This document shows positions 16,280 through 24,063 of a DNA stretch of 32,139 nt, in pieces. The notes beneath the pieces were generated by a model. The model was not told the origin of the DNA. It was given only the letters and a program-made list of their open reading frames with translations, and made no database searches. Origin of the DNA: JADJVL01 sp039812765 (GTDB taxonomy: Bacteria > Acidobacteriota > Holophagae > Holophagales > Holophagaceae); the NCBI GenBank assembly GCA_039812765.1, contig JBDIBF010000031.1, positions 1 through 32,139 on the forward strand, written 5' to 3'. Each line of letters begins with the position of its first letter. The first letter of the stretch is position 1. The translations under genes were made by a program, and so were the position numbers.

Positions 16280-16303
16280 GGTTCGGCCGAACCCTGCATC
16301 GTA
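16280..16303 (-). promoter_or_regulatory. Putative promoter/operator of the TPR-GT41 gene
   Basis: A perfect 14-bp palindrome, GGTTCGGCCGAACC (16280-16293), lies directly upstream of the AGGAGG of the minus-strand TPR gene. TACGAT (minus strand, 16303 to 16298) could be its -10 box, which puts transcription start inside the palindrome. An operator or a 5' hairpin are both possible. The rest of the 180-base divergent gap to 16445 shows nothing else clear. Confidence 0.35.
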
Positions 16304-16445
16304 CCAGCCGCGGCCCGGGAGGTCCCGCGCCGATCCCGCTCGCCGGGGGAGCGCCGCGGCCCTTTGCCCTTGGGCGCGGCGCCGAAAGCTGCTCTCCTGG
16401 AAGGCCGCTCAGCGTTTGCAGGACGCCGGGCCCCCGGAGGCGACC

Positions 16446-17954
16446 ATGACCCGATCGAACCGAACCTGGACCGTGGAGGCCGGGGGCGCCGCCCTCGCCG
16501 GGGAACTGCACCGGGGGCTCGGCGTGAGCCATCGCCAGGCCAAGGGCCTCATCGACTCCGGGTGCGTGAAGGTGAACGGCCAGGATCCCTCGGGTCACGG
16601 CCACCGACTCGCCGCCGGCGACACGGTGGCGGTGGCCTGGGACGCGGACACGCGCTACCGGGCCCTGCCCCCGGCCCGGAAGCTGGAGGGCGAGCCCTTC
16701 AAGATCCTCTGGGAGGACGAGCACCTGCTCTTCGTGGACAAGCCCGCGGGCCTGCTCACAGTGCCCGCCGAGACGGGCGGCGAGCCGAGCCTGGCGGACG
16801 CCCTGGTGGACCACTACCGCCGCCGCGGCATGAAGCGCGTCCCCATCTTCATCGTCCACCGCCTGGACCGCTGGACCAGCGGCGTGCTGGTGTTCGCGAA
16901 GACGCCCGAGGCCCTGCGCGGCCTCAAGGACCTCTTCGAGGCCCACAAGCTGCAGCGCGTCTACCACGCGATCCTGGTCGGCGAGCTCCCGGAGAACAGC
17001 GGCAGCCTCTTCAGCAAGCTGGTGGAGCACCAGAAGTCCCTGAAGGTGAAGGTGACCAAGGGCCAGAAGGGGGCCAAGCACGCCATCACCCACTACCGCG
17101 TCCTGGAGCGCCTGCCGGGCCACACGGTGGTGGAGGTCAAGCTCGAGACCGGACGCCGGAACCAGATCCGCGTCCAGTTCGCCGACAAGGGCTTCCCCCT
17201 GCTGGGCGACCACGTGTACGGCGCGGAAAGCCCGCTCATCGAGCGCCAGGCCCTCCACGCAGAACTGCTGGGCCTGCGCCATCCCGTCACCGACGCCCAG
17301 GTGACGGTGAGCGCCAAGGTCCCCGAGGACTTCGAGGCGGCCCTCCGGGCCCTCCGGAACACGCGGAGGATCCAGCGCGCGGAGGCGGGCGTGAAGGGCG
17401 AGGAGGGCATCTTCAAGCCCACCATCACGAAGGAGCACAAGGCCGAACGCATCAGCCGCGCCCGGGCTCACGCCAAGCCGGCGGGACGGCGGGAGGAGGC
17501 GTCGGACCGGCCCCGGGCGGACCGGCCCCGGGCGGACCGGCCTCGGCCTGAGAAGCCTCGGGCTGACAGGCCTCGGGCTGATCGTCCCGCCGGCGCCGGC
17601 CCCCAAAGGGAGCGCAGCGGCAGCGCGGGCCCGGGGCGCGAGCGCCGCGAGGACCGCGCGCCGGGCCGGAATCGTTCCGACGACGCGACGACCCGTCGCG
17701 ATCGAGCCGGACGCCCGGGCCCACGCCGGGAGCAGCCTGAGGGCGGGGCGCCCCGGCGAGAGCAGCCTTCAGGTCCCGGCTCCCGTCCGCCGGCCCGGTC
17801 GGGGTCGGGACCGGCCCGGAGTCCGCGGGAAGGCAGGCCCGCCGCCGACCGTCGGCCGGATCGCAGCGCCTCCGCCCGTGCATCCTCGCCACGCCCGTCC
17901 TCCGCCCGCGGCCCGCGCCCTGCTGCCGCCAAGCCCCGCAAGCCCCGCGGCTGA
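16446..17954 (+). CDS. RluA-family pseudouridine synthase with long basic tail
   Basis: This enzyme isomerises uridine to pseudouridine in structured RNA. It has 502 residues: an S4-like RNA-binding domain (about 10-70, SHRQAKGLIDSGCVKVNG), then the catalytic domain with VDKPAGLLTVPAE near 98, and HRLDRWTSGVLVFAK with catalytic Asp141, GRRNQIRVQFADKGFPLLGD near 237-256. The family normally ends near residue 320. Here about 165 extra residues, rich in Arg, Pro, Ser, Gly and Asp, form a disordered basic tail containing tandem DRPRA units. GGAGG at 16436-16440 supports ATG 16446 over the upstream in-frame ATG 16416. Which RNA site it modifies (rRNA or tRNA) cannot be told. Confidence 0.9.
   Translation: MTRSNRTWTVEAGGAALAGELHRGLGVSHRQAKGLIDSGCVKVNGQDPSGHGHRLAAGDTVAVAWDADTRYRALPPARKLEGEPFKILWEDEHLLFVDKPAGLLTVPAETGGEPSLADALVDHYRRRGMKRVPIFIVHRLDRWTSGVLVFAKTPEALRGLKDLFEAHKLQRVYHAILVGELPENSGSLFSKLVEHQKSLKVKVTKGQKGAKHAITHYRVLERLPGHTVVEVKLETGRRNQIRVQFADKGFPLLGDHVYGAESPLIERQALHAELLGLRHPVTDAQVTVSAKVPEDFEAALRALRNTRRIQRAEAGVKGEEGIFKPTITKEHKAERISRARAHAKPAGRREEASDRPRADRPRADRPRPEKPRADRPRADRPAGAGPQRERSGSAGPGRERREDRAPGRNRSDDATTRRDRAGRPGPRREQPEGGAPRREQPSGPGSRPPARSGSGPARSPREGRPAADRRPDRSASARASSPRPSSARGPRPAAAKPRKPRG
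17505..17583 (+). repeat. 15-bp tandem repeats encoding DRPRA units
   Basis: About five imperfect copies of a 15-base unit (core CGGACCGGCCCCGGG) encode DRPRA-DRPRA-DRPRP-EKPRA-DRPRA-DRPAG in the pseudouridine-synthase tail. Later copies differ by C/T changes at third positions, so the array is decaying. Confidence 0.75.
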
Positions 17955-17962
17955 GGATCTCC

Positions 17963-18721
17963 ATGCCCTTCCTGAATCCCCCCCTCAAAGGCCGCATCGC
18001 CTTCGTCACCGGCTCGACCCGCGGCATCGGCAAGGCCATCGCCCTCGAACTCGCCTCCTGGGGCGCCGACGTGGTGGTCCACGGCATGAAATCCGCGGAG
18101 GCCGCGGAGGCCGTGGCCTCGGAAATCCGCGCCGCCGGGCGGCGGGCCATGGTGGTGCTGGCGGACGTGAAGGACCGCCCCGCCATGAACGCCGCCGCGG
18201 ACCGGGTGAAGGCGGAACTGGGCCCCGTGGACATCCTGGTGAACAACGCCGGCACCCGGAAGGACGGCCCCTTCATCCTCATGGGCGACGACAAGTGGGA
18301 GGAGGTCATGGACGTGAACCTCCGGGGCACGGTCTACGCCACCCGCGCCTTCGTCCGCGGCATGATGGCGGCCAAGTGGGGCCGCATCGTCAACATCGTC
18401 AGCCCCACCGGCATCATCGGCATGGCGGGCCAGACCAACTACGCCGCCTCCAAGGGCGCCATCATCGCCCTCACCAAGAGCCTCGCCCGGGAGGTCGCCC
18501 CCTTCGGCGTCCTGGTGAACGCGGTGAATCCCGGCATCATCCACACGGAGCTGACCTCGGACCTGAAGCCCGAGCAGGTGAAGGAGCTGCTGGGTCCCAC
18601 GATCCTGAAGCGCGTGGGCGAGCCCGAGGAGGTGGCCCGGGTGGTGGCCTTCCTCTCCAGCGACTGGGCCAGCTACATGAGCGGGCAGGTGGTGAACGTG
18701 GACGGCGGCCTCTGTCCCTGA
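17963..18721 (+). CDS. SDR-family oxidoreductase, FabG-like
   Basis: This classical short-chain dehydrogenase/reductase has 252 residues and uses NAD(P)H. Cofactor motif VTGSTRGIG (14-22), NNAGTRKDGPF near 93-103, catalytic Ser147, Tyr160 and Lys164 (YAASK) and the C-terminal GQVVNVDGGL are intact. FabG (3-oxoacyl-ACP reductase) is the closest common family, and the 3-oxoacyl reductase FabG typically reads SPTG at the catalytic serine, as here. Without an acyl-carrier or fatty acid gene beside it, the substrate is open. GAGG at 17953-17956 sits six bases before ATG 17963. It follows the pseudouridine synthase by 8 bases and precedes the ATP-grasp cluster by 46 bases; it could be co-transcribed with either. 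Confidence 0.88.
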   Translation: MPFLNPPLKGRIAFVTGSTRGIGKAIALELASWGADVVVHGMKSAEAAEAVASEIRAAGRRAMVVLADVKDRPAMNAAADRVKAELGPVDILVNNAGTRKDGPFILMGDDKWEEVMDVNLRGTVYATRAFVRGMMAAKWGRIVNIVSPTGIIGMAGQTNYAASKGAIIALTKSLAREVAPFGVLVNAVNPGIIHTELTSDLKPEQVKELLGPTILKRVGEPEEVARVVAFLSSDWASYMSGQVVNVDGGLCP

Positions 18722-18740
18722 GGCACCGTCTCCGCGAGAA

Positions 18741-18746
18741 TAGAAT
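18741..18746 (+). promoter_or_regulatory. Putative -10 box of the 18768-23117 cluster
   Basis: TAGAAT lies in an AT-richer patch (GAGAATAGAATCC), with a weak CTGAGG 17 bases upstream as a possible -35. Transcription would start near 18753, 15 bases before the ATG. The only other support is the 46-base gap after the SDR gene. Confidence 0.35.
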
Positions 18747-18767
18747 CCACCGCCCCCGTCCGGCTCC

Positions 18768-19679
18768 ATGACCTCCGCCCCCCCTTCCAGCCCAGGCCCG
18801 GCCGTGCCGTCCGGGATTCCGCCGCGCACCTTCTGGACCCGCCAGGTCCACGACCCGGCGGGCTTCGTCCGCACCCATGGAGGCCTGGTGGAGGGGCGGG
18901 GGCTGGACCCCGGGGACGTGCTCCCGCCTCCGGCCCCGGCCGGCTGCGCCCGGGACAAGCTGGTGGCCATCGCCCGCTCCGAAGCCGGGATGCGGGCGGC
19001 CTGCCACCAGGCCGGCGATGGCGGCCTGCGCTCCCTGCGCGTGGCCTGCAGCAACGGCGCGGCCGCGGCCGCCGCGCGCATCGCCGAGCTGCTCGGTCGG
19101 CCCGACCCTGCCTTCCGCCTCGCCCTGCCCGGGGACCTCGAGCTGGCGGTGGAGGCCCGGGTGGAGGGGGACCCGACCGCTCCCGAAGGGGCGCGGGTCC
19201 GGCAGACCTGGCGCGGGGTCTCCGTGGCGCTGCGTCCCGGGAATCGGGGGGATGGCCGGCGCTACGTGACCTGCACCGGGCCCCTGAACGACTACCTGCT
19301 GGTGGGCCTCCGGGAAGACGAGGATCCCGCCGCCTTTTCCGTGGCCCAGGCCATGGAGCTCGCGGGTGCCTTCGGCCTCGACGCCGAGCCCCTGCGCTGC
19401 CGGGTGGCCCTGCTCCAGACCCGGGAGGCGACCGGACCCCGGGGCCGCTTCTTCACCTGCGGCGAGCGGGAGCACCCCTCCGCCCCGCTCACGGGCCTCG
19501 TGCTGGTGGCCCTGCTGGGCCTGCGCGCCGGATGGAAGGACCTGGAGGCCGCGCCGGGGCTGCGCACCGCGGCGGGCTTCCTGCCCCTCCCGCAGGTGGC
19601 CGCGGGCGCCGCGGGGGCCGTGGACGTGGCCTTCCCCGAGCTGTTCGTCCACATGGCGCCCTTGGGAGGAACCCCATGA
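18768..19679 (+). CDS. Diaminopimelate-epimerase-fold (DapF/PrpF-like) protein
   Basis: This 303-residue protein shows the two-lobed DapF-type layout by eye. Residues about 63-110 resemble GIGADG...RMRxFNADGSExxxCGNG, with the motif VACSNGAAAAAARIAELLG keeping the first active-site Cys. A strand-rich middle follows, with YVTCTGPLNDYLLVGL in the place of the GNPHAVxF segment. In the second lobe ERGxxxTxACGTG corresponds to GEREHPSAPLTGL, where the second catalytic Cys is absent (Pro in its place). Two-cysteine racemisation by the DapF mechanism is therefore unlikely; a one-base isomerase or a non-catalytic role is possible. There is a proline-rich N-terminus. It is the first gene of the cluster and ends in ATGA overlap with the ATP-grasp gene. 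The fold assignment is tentative. Confidence 0.6.
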   Translation: MTSAPPSSPGPAVPSGIPPRTFWTRQVHDPAGFVRTHGGLVEGRGLDPGDVLPPPAPAGCARDKLVAIARSEAGMRAACHQAGDGGLRSLRVACSNGAAAAAARIAELLGRPDPAFRLALPGDLELAVEARVEGDPTAPEGARVRQTWRGVSVALRPGNRGDGRRYVTCTGPLNDYLLVGLREDEDPAAFSVAQAMELAGAFGLDAEPLRCRVALLQTREATGPRGRFFTCGEREHPSAPLTGLVLVALLGLRAGWKDLEAAPGLRTAAGFLPLPQVAAGAAGAVDVAFPELFVHMAPLGGTP

Positions 19680-21058
19680 CCGAGGATCCCCACCAGCTCC
19701 TGCGCCTGGCCCTGGCCGGCGCGGGCGACATCGAGGAGTGGCGCCTGGGCGACCCCGCCCGCGCCGCCGCGAAGGGCTACCCCCGCGCGTATCCCGCACC
19801 GGTGCTCGACGACCGCGGCATCGTCTTCCTCGACATCGTCGTGGAGGAGGGCACCGGCGACCTGGTCTGCCACGAGGCCAACGGACCCAACGCCGTGGGC
19901 TCAGACGCCCTCACGGGCGACAGCCGGTCCCGGGCACGTAATGAGGCCGACCAGGCCCTCGCCCGCCTGGCGCTCCTGGAGGGGCCCGCGGTCACCCTCC
20001 ACGCCCACCAGCACTGGCGCGCCTTCCGCACGGGCGGCGAGTTCTTCCCCCGCGTGGACGACTTCGCCAGGATCCTGGCTTCGCAGGTGCCGGGACGCCG
20101 CGTACGGTTGCGGGGCGCCCACGAAGCGCTCGGGGAGGAGGACATCGCGGTGGTCTTCGGGGACGTGCCGAGGGTGGCCGCGGACCTCGACCTGGACGCG
20201 GAGACGGGCCTCTTCCACTACCGCGGCCGGCCCGTGGCCTTCCTGGGGAACCCCAACCTCGCCACCGAGCTCGCCCGGCTGGGGCGACTCCCCATGCGCA
20301 CGGGGTCCCTCCCGCTCCCCGCCCGGCGCGCCTTCCATGCCTGGCGCCTGCTGGACACCCTCCGGGACAAGGGTCTGCAGCAGGACCTGCTGGCGGGCAC
20401 GGGCCTGCGGCCCCTGGCCTGGTTCGAGGCCTGGAACCGGGAGGAGGCCCTGGCGCGGACCCGCTCGGCCCTGGCGCGCGGACCGGTGGTGCTGAAGCCC
20501 AATGCCGCCAGCGGCGGCGCCGGCGTGCACGCGGTGGTGCCCTCCCAGACCGACGCGGAGATCCTCGCGACGGTGGACGCGGTGCTGTCCGACTGCGCCG
20601 CCAAGTACGGCCCGAACGCCGAACTCACCGCGCTCCCCCTCCGGGGCTTCGAGTTCGTCCGCTCCACGGGCTTTCCTATGGCCGGGGGCGGCCACCTCTG
20701 GGACCTGCGCATCGCGGTGCAGTTCGAGCCCGGCCTCGCCGAGGCCTATCCCGTCTCCCTGCGCCTCGCGCCGGAGCCTTTCCAGCCCGGGACCTTCCAC
20801 CTCGGGCGCGACCAATGGATCTCCAACGTGAGCGGGCGGCAGGTCACGCTGCTCAAGTCCGGCATGGACGACGGGGTGCTGGAGGCGGTGGGCCTCACGC
20901 CGACGCGCCTCGCAGCCGCCCTCGAGGGCTGTGTGCGGTGGACCCTCAAGGCCTGGGACGCCGCGGCCCGGGGAGGCGGGCCCGGAGGCGGCGTCTTCGA
21001 GGACGGGGCCGAGGCGGAGGACCCCGGCTTCTATCCCCGGGAGGCCTTCCGTCCATGA
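19676..21058 (+). CDS. ATP-grasp-type ligase, uncharacterised
   Basis: This 460-residue protein has an N-terminal domain of about 130 residues with the unusual motif CHEANGPNAVGSDALTGDS (near 66-84). A central ATP-grasp domain carries the nucleotide lysine Lys274 in GPVVLKPNAASGGAGV, FEFVRSTGF near 325, and WDLRIAVQFEPG near 342-353. The C-terminal portion includes NVSGRQVTLLKSG near 384. ATP-grasp enzymes make an acyl-phosphate and join it to an amine or other nucleophile; the partners here are unknown. GGGAGGA at 19664-19670, five bases before the ATG, gives a strong ribosome site. It is ATGA-coupled on both sides (DapF-like upstream, nitroreductase downstream), so it probably makes the backbone of the cluster product. 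Confidence 0.75.
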   Translation: MTEDPHQLLRLALAGAGDIEEWRLGDPARAAAKGYPRAYPAPVLDDRGIVFLDIVVEEGTGDLVCHEANGPNAVGSDALTGDSRSRARNEADQALARLALLEGPAVTLHAHQHWRAFRTGGEFFPRVDDFARILASQVPGRRVRLRGAHEALGEEDIAVVFGDVPRVAADLDLDAETGLFHYRGRPVAFLGNPNLATELARLGRLPMRTGSLPLPARRAFHAWRLLDTLRDKGLQQDLLAGTGLRPLAWFEAWNREEALARTRSALARGPVVLKPNAASGGAGVHAVVPSQTDAEILATVDAVLSDCAAKYGPNAELTALPLRGFEFVRSTGFPMAGGGHLWDLRIAVQFEPGLAEAYPVSLRLAPEPFQPGTFHLGRDQWISNVSGRQVTLLKSGMDDGVLEAVGLTPTRLAAALEGCVRWTLKAWDAAARGGGPGGGVFEDGAEAEDPGFYPREAFRP

Positions 21059-21708
21059 GGGGATCCGCCGGAGCCTTCGACCCCAAGCGCGTCCCCACGC
21101 GCTTCCCCGTGCTCGAGGTCCTCGCGGCGAGGTGGAGCCCCCGGAGCTTCCTGGACCGCATGCCAGAACCAGGGATCCTGGGCAGCGTGCTGGAGGCCGC
21201 GCGTCTCGCACCGTCGGCCCATAACACCCAGCCCGCCCGCTTCCTCCTGGCCCGGGCCGGGCATGGCGACGGCCACGCCAGGCTCTGCGCCTGCCTCAGC
21301 CCCCACAACCAGGTGTGGGCCCCGGCGGCGCCGGTGCTGGTCCTTGCCTGCGTCATGCGCGAGCGGCTCAGCCAGGTGGACGCCCGGATGGTGCCCTACC
21401 CCCACGCCATGCACGACCTCGGCCTCGCGGTGATGTCGGCCATCGTGCAGGCGCAGGCCCTGGGCCTCCACGCCCACCCCATCGCGGGCTTCGAGCCGGA
21501 CCTCGCCCGGGAAGTCTTCCGCGTGCCGGACCTCTTCGAGCCCGGCCTCGTCCTGGCCCTCGGCTACGCCGGGGCGCCCGACGCCCTCCCCGCCGACCTC
21601 CAGGTCAAAGAACGGGGACCGCGCACCCGCCGGGCCTTGGAGGAGGTGGTCTTCGAGGGCAGCTGGGGGCGGGTCCCGGACCTCCTCGCCCGACGGGCGG
21701 GCCGATGA
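21055..21708 (+). CDS. Nitroreductase-family flavoprotein
   Basis: At 217 residues this matches the FMN-dependent nitroreductase family. The signature RWSPRSFLDRMPEPGILGSV (near 26-45) is followed by EAARLAPSAHNTQPARFLLA, the FMN-binding segment, and a later MHDLGLAVMSAIVQAQALGLHAHP (near 120-143) that corresponds to the family's dimer helix. Family members reduce nitro groups, quinones or enones, or in biosynthetic clusters oxidise or dehydrogenate ring precursors. The gene is ATGA-coupled to the ATP-grasp gene before and the HExxH gene after, so it most likely tailors the same product. Confidence 0.85.
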   Translation: MRGSAGAFDPKRVPTRFPVLEVLAARWSPRSFLDRMPEPGILGSVLEAARLAPSAHNTQPARFLLARAGHGDGHARLCACLSPHNQVWAPAAPVLVLACVMRERLSQVDARMVPYPHAMHDLGLAVMSAIVQAQALGLHAHPIAGFEPDLAREVFRVPDLFEPGLVLALGYAGAPDALPADLQVKERGPRTRRALEEVVFEGSWGRVPDLLARRAGR

Positions 21709-23117
21709 GACCGGAGGAGGCCCGGCGGGCCCTGTGGGAGGACCCGGAGGAATGGCGGGCGCCCTGGCGGGCCCAGGCGGCCGCCGTCCGCGACCTGCTC
21801 GCGGAGATCGCGGCGCGTCGTCCGCTGGGGGGAGGCGAGAGGCCCTTCCTCGACGCCGCGGAGGACTGGCTGCGCGCGCGGGCCGAGGAGGACCCGGGCT
21901 GGAACGGCCCCTTCGGCTATGGCTGGGTGAGGGAGGCCCGCCGCCGCCTCGGGGCCGCGGACCCGTCCGGAAGCCGGGAGCCCCTGGCCCGCCACCTGGA
22001 CCGCTTCCAGGCCTTTCCCCTGGCCCGGGCCGTCCGGTCCGGCCGGGACCACGTCCTGCCGGCCCCGGTCCGGGTGCAAGGCCCCTTCGCCCTGCCGGGG
22101 ACGCGGTTCTCCTTCGACGCCGAGGGAGGGGTACTGGAGCTCCACGGACTCCAGCGGGGCGCCCTGGTGGCCGGCCTTCCGGGCCACGCCCCGGCCTCGT
22201 TCGATCTGGGGCCCGAAGGGCCCGGGGTGGACGCGCCCGCCGACCGGCCGGTCGCAGGTCATTGCGGCCCCGTCGCCCACCATGCAGGCTTCGAACTGCC
22301 CCTGATCCCCCACGCCTTCGCTCACCTCGGCATCCCCCAGGCCGAGCCCGCGCTGCGGGCTGGACCGGACTACCAGAAGCTCCAGGCTGAGGGCCTCTCC
22401 CGCACCCTCGGCCAAGTGGCTCGCTTCGCGCCCGAGGCCTTCGCCGCCTGCCGGGGCGTGCTGCGGGCGGCGGCCTTCAAGCCTCGGGACTGGGGCGGCT
22501 ACGACGACTACTCCCACGCGGACCTCCCCGGCTCCTGCCTCCTGAGCGCCCAGCCGGACAGCCTCGAGCTCGGGGACCACCTCATCCACGAGCTCCAGCA
22601 CAACCGGCTCCAGATGCTCGAGGAGCGCGGGCCCCTCTTCGCCGGGGACGGCGGCGAGCGGCCTCGGGCGTATTCCCCGTGGCGGGACAGCCTCCGTGGG
22701 CTCTACGGCATCCTGCACGGCGTGTTCGTCTTCCTGGGCGTCCAGCGCTACTGGGCCGGGGCCCTGGCCGTGGGGCCCGGGGACCTGGATCCGCAGCATC
22801 GGGCTTATGCCCTGGACCGCGCCGTCCGCCTTCCCCTGCAGCTTCGGATGGCCGTGGGCGTGCTCCGGAGACACGCCCGGCTCACGGAGCTGGGCCGGGC
22901 CGTCCTCCAGGTCCTGGAGGAGGACGTGGACGCCCTCTTCCAGACCTCCGCCACCCCCCTTCCGTGGGACGCCCCCGCCTGGACGGTCACGTCCGACGGG
23001 GCCTGCATCCCGGAGCGGGACGTGACCGGAACCCCATGTTCGGTGCGCGGCTCCCTGGCGGCCCACCGGGACCGCCACGACACCGAGGGTCAGGCGGCAG
23101 GGCTCCTCGAGGCCTGA
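21705..23117 (+). CDS. HExxH-motif protein, aKG-HExxH peptide beta-hydroxylase-like
   Basis: This protein has 470 residues, alanine- and arginine-rich in its N-terminal half. The core is LIHELQHNRLQML with His295, Glu296 and His299, followed by YSPWRDSLRGLYGILHGVFVF (Tyr323 to about Phe343), where His338 is a candidate third metal ligand. That pairing (HExxH, then PWR, then a Gly-Leu-His-Gly segment) is the pattern of the HExxH domain family later described as alpha-ketoglutarate-dependent peptide beta-hydroxylases, rather than of zinc proteases. The usual partner is a modified peptide; none is seen here. ATGA coupling to the nitroreductase gene places it in the same pathway. The C-terminal 40 residues are a poorly structured extension. 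Confidence 0.7.
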   Translation: MRPEEARRALWEDPEEWRAPWRAQAAAVRDLLAEIAARRPLGGGERPFLDAAEDWLRARAEEDPGWNGPFGYGWVREARRRLGAADPSGSREPLARHLDRFQAFPLARAVRSGRDHVLPAPVRVQGPFALPGTRFSFDAEGGVLELHGLQRGALVAGLPGHAPASFDLGPEGPGVDAPADRPVAGHCGPVAHHAGFELPLIPHAFAHLGIPQAEPALRAGPDYQKLQAEGLSRTLGQVARFAPEAFAACRGVLRAAAFKPRDWGGYDDYSHADLPGSCLLSAQPDSLELGDHLIHELQHNRLQMLEERGPLFAGDGGERPRAYSPWRDSLRGLYGILHGVFVFLGVQRYWAGALAVGPGDLDPQHRAYALDRAVRLPLQLRMAVGVLRRHARLTELGRAVLQVLEEDVDALFQTSATPLPWDAPAWTVTSDGACIPERDVTGTPCSVRGSLAAHRDRHDTEGQAAGLLEA

Positions 23118-23164
23118 ACGTGGCGCCGAGGCGAGGGGCCAGGACCGCCGGATAGGATGCCTCC

Positions 23165-23989
23165 ATGGGCCGCCGCATCGCCATCCTCTTCCACGAGCGC
23201 ATGCCCCGGGAGGACCTGGGCAACTACAACATCTCCCGCCTCATCCCCGTCTGGGAGGCGGACGGCCACGCGGTGACGCTCCTCTTCGGCACCGCCGAGC
23301 GGGCGCCGGCGGACCTGGTCTTCGTCCACGTCGACCTCTCCGTGGTCCCCGATGAATACCTGCAGTTCGCCGCCGCCTACCCGGCCTCGGTGAACGGGAG
23401 GGTGCGGGACATCCGCAAGTCGGCCTACAGCCCCAACCCGCTCCGGCCCGGGGATCCTTGGATCGGTCCGGTCATCGTGAAGTCCGAGCGCAACCATGGC
23501 GGCACCCCCGAGGCGCGGCACGGCCTGCCGCGCCTCGATGGCCAGGAGGTCGCGCCGCTGTTCCGATCCCAGCTGGACTACCTGGTCCTCGACCGCCTCT
23601 CGGACGTGCCGGAGGCGTGGTTCTCGAGTCCCGACCTCCTGGTGCAAGGCTTCACGCCGGAGCTGGAGGACGGCCTCTTCCACGTGCGCAACTACCAATT
23701 CCTCGGCGACTGGAGCCTGGGCGTGCGCATGGCCTCCAACGAGCCCATCGTCAGCGTCGAAACCAAAGTGGCCAGCGAACCCTGCCCCGTCCCCGAGGAG
23801 ATCGTGGCGGAGCGCCACCGTCTGGGCTTCGACTACGGCAAGTTCGACTTCGTGCTCCACGACGGGCGGCCCCTCCTCCTGGACGTGAACAAGACCCTCG
23901 GCGGGCGCAGCCTGCACCGCGCGCCGGACCCCGTCCTGGCGGCGCGGCACGCGGCGAAGGCCCGGGCCTTGTACCCTTTCTTCCCCTGA
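23165..23989 (+). CDS. Second ATP-grasp-like protein, uncharacterised
   Basis: This 274-residue protein is not similar by eye to the first ATP-grasp protein. Visible motifs are an N-terminal strand RRIAILFHERM, a basic NGRVRDIRKSAYSPN (near 76-90), GPVIVKSERNHGG with ATP-binding Lys106, and a late FDYGKFDFVLHDGRPLLLDVNKTLGG, whose Asp-x-Asn resembles the metal-binding pair of ATP-grasp enzymes. The length is short for the fold but complete. It begins 47 bases after the HExxH gene. TAGGAT at 23153-23158 lies 6 bases before the ATG, and there is only a weak CCTCC-adjacent site, so it may have its own leaderless promoter. Substrate unknown. It could belong to the same pathway or be independent. 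Confidence 0.65.
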   Translation: MGRRIAILFHERMPREDLGNYNISRLIPVWEADGHAVTLLFGTAERAPADLVFVHVDLSVVPDEYLQFAAAYPASVNGRVRDIRKSAYSPNPLRPGDPWIGPVIVKSERNHGGTPEARHGLPRLDGQEVAPLFRSQLDYLVLDRLSDVPEAWFSSPDLLVQGFTPELEDGLFHVRNYQFLGDWSLGVRMASNEPIVSVETKVASEPCPVPEEIVAERHRLGFDYGKFDFVLHDGRPLLLDVNKTLGGRSLHRAPDPVLAARHAAKARALYPFFP

Positions 23990-24063
23990 GCCCTCGCCCC
24001 AGCCTGGACGGACCGAGGCCGCGAGGTCATGCTGTCCTAAACCTTCGATCCCAGGAGCCGGCC

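Noticed and set aside
17505..17583. CRISPR-like array
   Set aside because: The 15-base repeats have no unique spacers and lie in frame inside a coding sequence as DRPRA units.
16266..17606. N-terminal extension of the TPR-GT41 open frame up to 17606
   Set aside because: It runs antisense through the pseudouridine synthase and its repeats; the AGGAGG before ATG 16265 and the start of the TPRs mark the real start.
23990..24063. Precursor peptide gene for the HExxH/ATP-grasp cluster
   Set aside because: The gaps around the cluster are 46, 47 and 74 bases; none holds a start with a ribosome site and a plausible peptide.
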